Shown here: positions 59,401 to 64,000 of the stretch, piece by piece
Layout: the number at the start of each line of letters is the position of its first letter
Numbering within the stretch: the first letter of the stretch is position 1
Source: Desmodesmus armatus
Lineage: Eukaryota > Chlorophyta > Chlorophyceae > Sphaeropleales > Scenedesmaceae
Length of the DNA: 64,000 nucleotides
Direction of reading: 5' to 3'
Assembly: GCA_007449985.2 (NCBI GenBank)
Contig: VIIQ02000022.1
Location: 124,001 to 188,000, forward strand
Program-made: the position numbers and the translations under genes
Notes under the pieces: generated by a model
Told to the model about the DNA's origin: nothing
The model's database searches: none
The model's input: only the letters and a program-made list of their open reading frames with translations

Positions 59401-61787
59401 TGGTGACGGCCACTTTGATGCTGCAGAGGGCTGCTACAAGATTGTTGCACGCCAAAGGTGAGGTGTGGAGGCAGGCAAGCAGGCATGGATGGATGGAGTG
59501 GAGCGAAGGGGGGGTGGGTGGGCGGGGGGAGACGGCGGGAGGGGGGAGGGGGGACGAGGGGGCAGGTAGGCTGGCAGGCAGGCAAGGACAGAGACAAGGA
59601 GGCAAGCAGGCAGGGAGGGCAGGAGGGCTGAGTTGCTATGACGGCTGCTTTGATGCTGCTGAGGGCTGCAAGTCTGTCACAACAATACTTCACGAGATGA
59701 CAGGTGAAGGAGGGAGGCACAGAGGGAGGTGGCCAACAGGAGGGATGGGAGGGAGACAGGCAGGCAGGGAGAGAGGTAGGAGGGGGGGGGGCCTGGGTGC
59801 TTGTGTCAAGGGGGGGGGGGCTGGGTGCTTGTGTGAATATTGGGATGTGCGTGCTGTGCTGTATTAGGGGGGTGCTGAAGGAAGGAAGGTACAAGTGTGA
59901 ATCACTGGGCGGTGTTCTCCGCATGTCATGCGTCGACTGCCCGGCAGACGGTTTGCAAGTGGATAAGGTTGGGGGGGGGCAAGGGTGTCAGATGGCAGTC
60001 GATGCGTTGCTGATTGGAAGCGTGACAAGAGTGGTACACTGCTGGAGTGGCGCCCTACATGGCCCGCGTGCTCGGCTGCCTGCCTCCCTCGCCTTACTCA
60101 TGCCTCCTTCCCTCCCTGACTCCCCCCCCCTGCCTGCCTGGCTGCCTGCCGGCTCGCGCGCCGCGCGGACGAGGGTCGTCTGTCCGCCTGCCTGCCTTGT
60201 TGCCTCCCTGCAGGGAAGTAGTACCTTCCAGCCTCCATCCCTCCGTCCTCCCCCCTCACCACTCCCCTGGCTTCACCCCCCCCCTCAAACCGCACAGCTA
60301 ATTTGCTGGGTCTCAGTTGGTTGTTGTGTTGCGGCACCCTGCCTGGTGCTTGCCTGGCTGAGCGCGACACGACCCGCTGAGGGGCCCTCCTGCGCGTCAC
60401 TGCCTGCCTTGTGCCCTCCTGCCTGGCTGCAGCTACGCTCCTGGTGCTGAGGTGTTCCTGTGTTACGGCAGCCACACCAACCTGGAGCTGCTGGAGCTGT
60501 ACGGCTTCATGCTGGAACACAACCCACACGACACAGCACGGCTGCCAGCACACACCCTACAGAGCCACCTGCAGAAGGCTGTGCACAAACACCAGCAGCA
60601 GCAGCAGCAGCAGCACCGGCAGCAGCAGCAGCAGTGGCCCTTGGTGGGGCGCCGCGCCCACTGCAGGCGGCAACAGCAGCAGCAGCAGCAGCAGCCACCG
60701 CGTCAGCAAGGGAGCGGTGTGGTGCTGGATGTTGCGGAGGCGGAGTGTTGGCTGCATGCCAATGGCCAACCCTCATGGCAGCTGCTGAAAGATCTCAGGT
60801 GGGGTGTGAGGAAGATGAGGGGGGGGGGAGGGGGGGAGTGAGGGGTGAGGGGTGAGGGGTGAGGGTCATGGAGTGTGTGAGGGGGGGGGGTGCATCCACC
60901 CAGTGGATGGCTGGCATGAGCTTCGTGGGCGTCATGGCTAAAGTTGCAACATGTAAGTACTGCACGTGTGCACATGCGGGCTTGGGGGCCTGCTTGTCTG
61001 CATGTGTGTGGGCATAGTCTGCTTGCAAGCTGGCTGTGTCTGCATCTTGTTCCTGTGCATGTGCATGTGTTGCCACATGACTTGCAGGATGTGTGCTTCT
61101 ATTAGGTAGGCAGTTGTGGTCGTACAAACGCTCATGCAGCCATTGATGGGGAGTCATTGTCTGCATCTGTCCTTGCGTGTGTGCAGGTGTGCTTCTGCCT
61201 GTGCGCTTGGCGAGGCGTCTGCCTCGTACCTGGCGCTGTGTGGTCAGCCCGTGAGCCTTGTGAGTGAGCTGCTGGTCCTGCAGGCACTGGCAGGGGCATG
61301 CAGGGAGCAGCTGGCAGCACTGACAACCAGCCTGGCAGAGGACCGCAAGCTGATGCAGGGACCAGGGGCTGCTGCTGCTGGCCCTGGAGATATTGCTGCT
61401 GGTGCTGCTGGGGGAGGTGTGGGTGATAGGGAGGCAGCCACGCAAGCAGCAGCAGCCAGTGGTGCTGCTGATATTGTTGATGATGTGGATGAAAGGGTCG
61501 CAAGAGAGTCAGCCACAGCAGAGGCAGCTTCAGAGTCTCCTGGAGGTGTTGATGCCGTGCAGCATGCTGCTGTTGTGCGTGTCGCTGCACAGCGTGAGGG
61601 TGAGGTGAAAGTGAACACACTCCCTGCTGCTTGTGAGCAGCGGCAGCAGCAGCAACGGGAGTGTCTTGATTTGGCGGTCAGGTGGAGGGTTGACTACAAG
61701 GCTGCGTTGCACAAGTGTGTGCAGCGCTGCAATCAGCTGCTGGCTGCTGCTGCCGCCGCTGCCACACAGCAGTGCAGTGTTGAGTGA
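56479..61787 (+). CDS. SET-domain protein, SETD3/SDG40-like methyltransferase family
   Basis: Lysine/histidine methyltransferase family of the Rubisco-LSMT/SETD3/SDG40 type; substrate unknown. Exons close in phase: 56479-56709, 57156-57287, 57624-57711, 58344-59457, 60433-60798, 61187-61787; 843 residues. The SET domain is split: the N-terminal part has YVATGWRGVVATQHIPPGQ, RWWPYIQQLPRAY and VPYAASSAGAAVLKGRQEW, then LSRTMYHP and TPLGDLHNYAPP. The closing part has FDAAEGCYKIVARQ and AEVFLCYGSHTNLELLELYG (SAM/substrate motifs). Between them lies about 300 residues of Gln/Ala/Ser/Cys repeats. A helical C-terminus resembling the Rubisco-substrate-binding region follows (ASYLALCGQPVSLVSELLVLQ), with its own Ala/Gly and Gln inserts. 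The junction into exon 58344 is the least certain. Intron copies of two exon ends are present. Confidence 0.85.
57358..57440 (+). repeat. intronic copy of SET-gene exon-2 end
   Basis: CAGCAGCTGCCCCGTGCCTA followed by CACTCACAGCACTGCAG repeats 57221-57287 (CAGCAGCTGCCCCGCGCCTA, same end), about 137 bases downstream. It includes a final CAG|GTGAGCAG donor at about 57441. Confidence 0.85.
57839..57925. repeat. 12-bp (AGCAGTAGCAAT)n minisatellite
   Basis: About seven units of a 12-bp repeat (AGTAGCAATAGC) in a SET-gene intron, near-perfect in the middle. Confidence 0.9.
59638..59705 (+). repeat. intronic copy of SET-gene exon-4 end
   Basis: GACGGCTGCTTTGATGCTGC then TGAGGGCTGCAAG repeats the exon sequence at 59405-59440 (GACGGCCACTTTGATGCTGC, AGAGGGCTGCTACAAG), followed by its own ACAGGTGAAGG pseudo-donor. 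Confidence 0.75.
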
Positions 61788-63782
61788 CCCACGACAATTG
61801 ACTGTCAAGGTGAAGATCAGTTGTGCAAGTACACATAGTGCACTCCGCAGCCGGTGGTTGAGTTTGCAAGGTCTGTCAAGTCGTCTCCCCAAACCTTGAA
61901 ACAACATTCAACCAAACTATGTATTTAACCAAACTATTTACCTGTGTTGGCAAGCTCAGGCACCTTCAGAGCAGCTTGCCTCTTGAACCATACGTTCAAG
62001 GCCATGGTGGCTACAGCAGCGCCATGCAGTCAAATTGCCAACTGCTGCGTATGAAGTCAACACAGCAGATGGCACCGGCAGCACACAGCAGCAGCCCTGG
62101 TGTTGCTGCAGGCCCATGCGGTGTGTGACACACTACCACATGTGGCTGTGTAGCTTGAAGAGCAGAACACGAAGCCAGCACAATCAATGCTACCAGCATG
62201 CATCCGTAGAGGAAGGGGGAGGGGGGGAGGAGGCAAGGAGGGGGGTGGGGGGGGGGCAAGCACAACCAGTAACCGTCGCTGCAGCGGCACTGAGAGCTTT
62301 GAGGCAGAACACACCGGCACAGCCATGCCGCAAGTTGTTGTTCAGCCTCGACGCCATGGACACGTGACATGCAGCCTGCAAACACGGAGGGTGCCGCATC
62401 CGCATCCGCCGCATGATGCTGTGACAGCCTGAAGGGCGGTGGGGCAACGCAATTGTGGGCACAAAAGTCCTCTCCTTGACCAGCATTGAGTACCTGGCAT
62501 TGATGCGGCACCCCCTCTCTCTCGCTCTCTTCCTGATGTAGACTATACCCGGCAGACTGTGCCGTTGGAACCAGGGTTTTCCTCGTTGCTTGTGTGTGGC
62601 CAGTCTCTGTTGATGGAATTCTGTGTGCCCCAGCGATCCCAGCTGGTTGAAAGACAACTGACAATGCAGAATTTTGGACCTGTTGCCGGGAGTACATCCA
62701 CGTTGTCAGTTTCCGACGATGAGTCAATGACGGACAGACAGCGGCATCCCCATCCCCTTTTCACCTCATCAGTACTCAGAGAGCCTGCCCCGCAATCCCC
62801 AAGTATCCCTGGTGTCCCGCAAGCACCCAGTTGCAGCCGTGATCCCAACCATTACAGTGACGCAGTCAACAGTGGCACTTCAAGCAACATTGTGCGCCAG
62901 ATGGCGCAGCCCCTTGCGGCCTCTTGCAATCTACAACAACGATGCACACACTGGTGCCCACGATACACTCAAACACCTGCTCGACCCCTGGCAACGCAAC
63001 GCAGGTGCTTCTGGCCTGGCCGCACACACAACGCCTGGACAGCATCTGCTGTCACACACACATACACACAGTGTCTTACAATCAGGGGCCACTTGCACAC
63101 CATCCCAGTCAAAGCTAGGTTCTGCATGAACCGAGGAAAACACAACATGCGTACACCAACTTGCACAGGCCAGCACCATGGCGGCCCTGCTTACAATCGC
63201 CCAGATGTGCACGCTAGCGCAGACATCAAGCAAATGGTGCAAGCGCATGTGGATCTGAGCAGGGTGGGTCTGAGCAGGCCGACATTCAGCAAGTCAACGA
63301 GTGGAAAACACAGGTTCCGCCTTGACACGCAACTGGAGCACTGCAATGCCCCAGGGTACCTTGTTGGGCACATGTGCATGCATGTGTGTGTGTGTGACCG
63401 CCTCACAACATTGTCGCGGTCCACTGTAAACCGACATGCGTACACCGCACTGGGGGAGACGAGTTGCAATGTGGAGCCCTCAACAGCCCTGGCCAACCCC
63501 TGCACGGTCAATGACCAACATGGATACACAACAAGAAAAACGATGCATGCATGTCTATATGCACACGCAGGCGTCCTGAGGCTGTGTGTGCGTTATTGAA
63601 CAAGCAGGAGGGCAGCGCAGTGAACGACGCTGCAGTCCAACCTGCTAGCACTGGTGCGGCATGCAAGGCACTGCTGACGGTAGCTGCTGTGCCCCCCCTC
63701 CACTCGCAAACATGGCAACAAGCAAGGAGTCCTGACAACACTCCCACACGGTAAATATCCCTCACACTTCGATATACACCAT
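61788..63782. other. 2-kb region without a confident gene
   Basis: Lies between the convergent SET gene and Tha4. A G-run cluster lies at 62217-62256. A plus-strand open frame from the ATG at 62613 to 63599 (about 328 codons) has no recognisable domain, no introns and irregular composition; it could be a fast-evolving gene but is more likely fortuitous. Confidence 0.4.
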
Positions 63783-64000
63783 TCACTCCTTTTTGCTTGG
63801 TGCCTTGTCTGCCTCCTTCCCTGCTGCTGCCGCTGGCTCCTCGTCCGCTGCTGCTGCCTGCTCCAACTCGGTCTTGAACTCCTTGGCTGCTGTCTGGAAC
63901 GACTTCACGGTCTTGCCGAGGCCTTTACCAAGCTCAGGCAGCTTGCTGGGTCCAAACACCAAAGCAGCAACACCAGCGATCACAGCAATCTCTGGCAGGC
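63783..64000 (-). CDS. TATA: Sec-independent translocase subunit TatA/Tha4 (partial, C-terminal)
   Basis: Pore-forming subunit of the twin-arginine (cpTat) pathway, expected in the thylakoid membrane. The visible part starts at the window edge inside the single membrane helix (LPEIAVIAGVAALVFG, with the conserved Pro-Glu at its lumenal end). It then has the hinge FGPSKLPELG, the amphipathic helix GLGKTVKSFQTAAKEF and an acidic/Ala-Lys-rich tail ending at the stop TGA (63783-63785). The transit peptide and first exon(s) lie beyond 64000. Length and motifs fit TatA/Tha4 rather than TatB/Hcf106, whose tail is longer. Confidence 0.93.
   Translation of the reverse strand, partial: LPEIAVIAGVAALVFGPSKLPELGKGLGKTVKSFQTAAKEFKTELEQAAAADEEPAAAAGKEADKAPSKKE

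Noticed and set aside
62559..63599. Single-exon frame of about 346 codons
   Set aside because: Begins at GTG, has no recognised domain, biased Thr/His/Arg composition and no introns, unlike every supported gene here; kept only as a note in the intergenic entry.
1..64000. CRISPR arrays, operons or bacterial mobile elements
   Set aside because: The sequence is eukaryotic nuclear DNA with spliced genes; no spaced palindromic repeats of CRISPR type are seen, and the 102-bp array has no unique spacers.
1..64000. tRNA or rRNA genes
   Set aside because: No segment with convincing A/B boxes (GGTTCGANTCC-type) or rRNA-like sequence was found by eye; a tRNAscan/Infernal run would settle it.

Overview
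The window looks like nuclear DNA of a green alga, probably a chlorophycean/volvocalean-type species. The genes are intron-rich with GT...(C)AG introns. Long CAG/CTG tracts encode poly-Gln, poly-Ala and poly-Ser inside otherwise conserved proteins. There is a plant/alga-type hexose transporter, a plastid Tha4/TatA, a land-plant-type PPR/membrane protein and a RUNKEL/ULK4-type kinase. The species is not identified. All gene models are manual splice reconstructions. In most of them the exon phases close exactly, which independently supports the junctions.

Layout: a 5'-truncated LINE remnant (904-1590, -); a cytochrome P450 (1667-5316 or beyond, -); a small coiled-coil protein (7589-8962, +); a DHHC palmitoyltransferase (9875-12339, +); a gene-poor gap (12.3-15.6 kb); a hexose transporter of 11 exons (15581-21648, -), divergent from phosphopantothenate-cysteine ligase (22279-24702, +); the proteasome beta-4 subunit (25537-27720, +); a repeat-rich gap with a TIR element and a 102-bp tandem array (27.7-31.4 kb); a PPR-like/membrane plastid protein (31427-35147, +); a 21-exon ULK4/RUNKEL homologue (35786-47615, +) with a piggyBac-type MITE in one intron; an unrecognised plastid-like protein (48890-50907, -); cap-binding protein CBP20 (52924-55959, -), divergent from a SET-domain protein (56479-61787, +); and the C-terminal part of Tha4/TatA (63783 to the edge, -). 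The genes are unrelated housekeeping functions, and I see no operon-like or pathway cluster.

The most unusual feature is shared across genes. In the P450, the PPR-like protein, the kinase, CBP20 and the SET protein (with one weaker case in the ligase), introns contain degenerate extra copies of the neighbouring exon edge together with its splice site. The extreme case is CBP20, where about ten copies of the exon-4 3' end plus donor fill one end of an intron and three copies of the next exon's acceptor fill the other. Introns here seem to grow by tandem duplication of exon-intron borders.

A second window-wide pattern is a set of five single-base frame breaks in P450 (two), the PPR-like gene, the kinase and the 48.9-kb gene. 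Each is cured by one extra base in or next to a G/C run, which looks more like assembly under-calling of homopolymers than gene decay.
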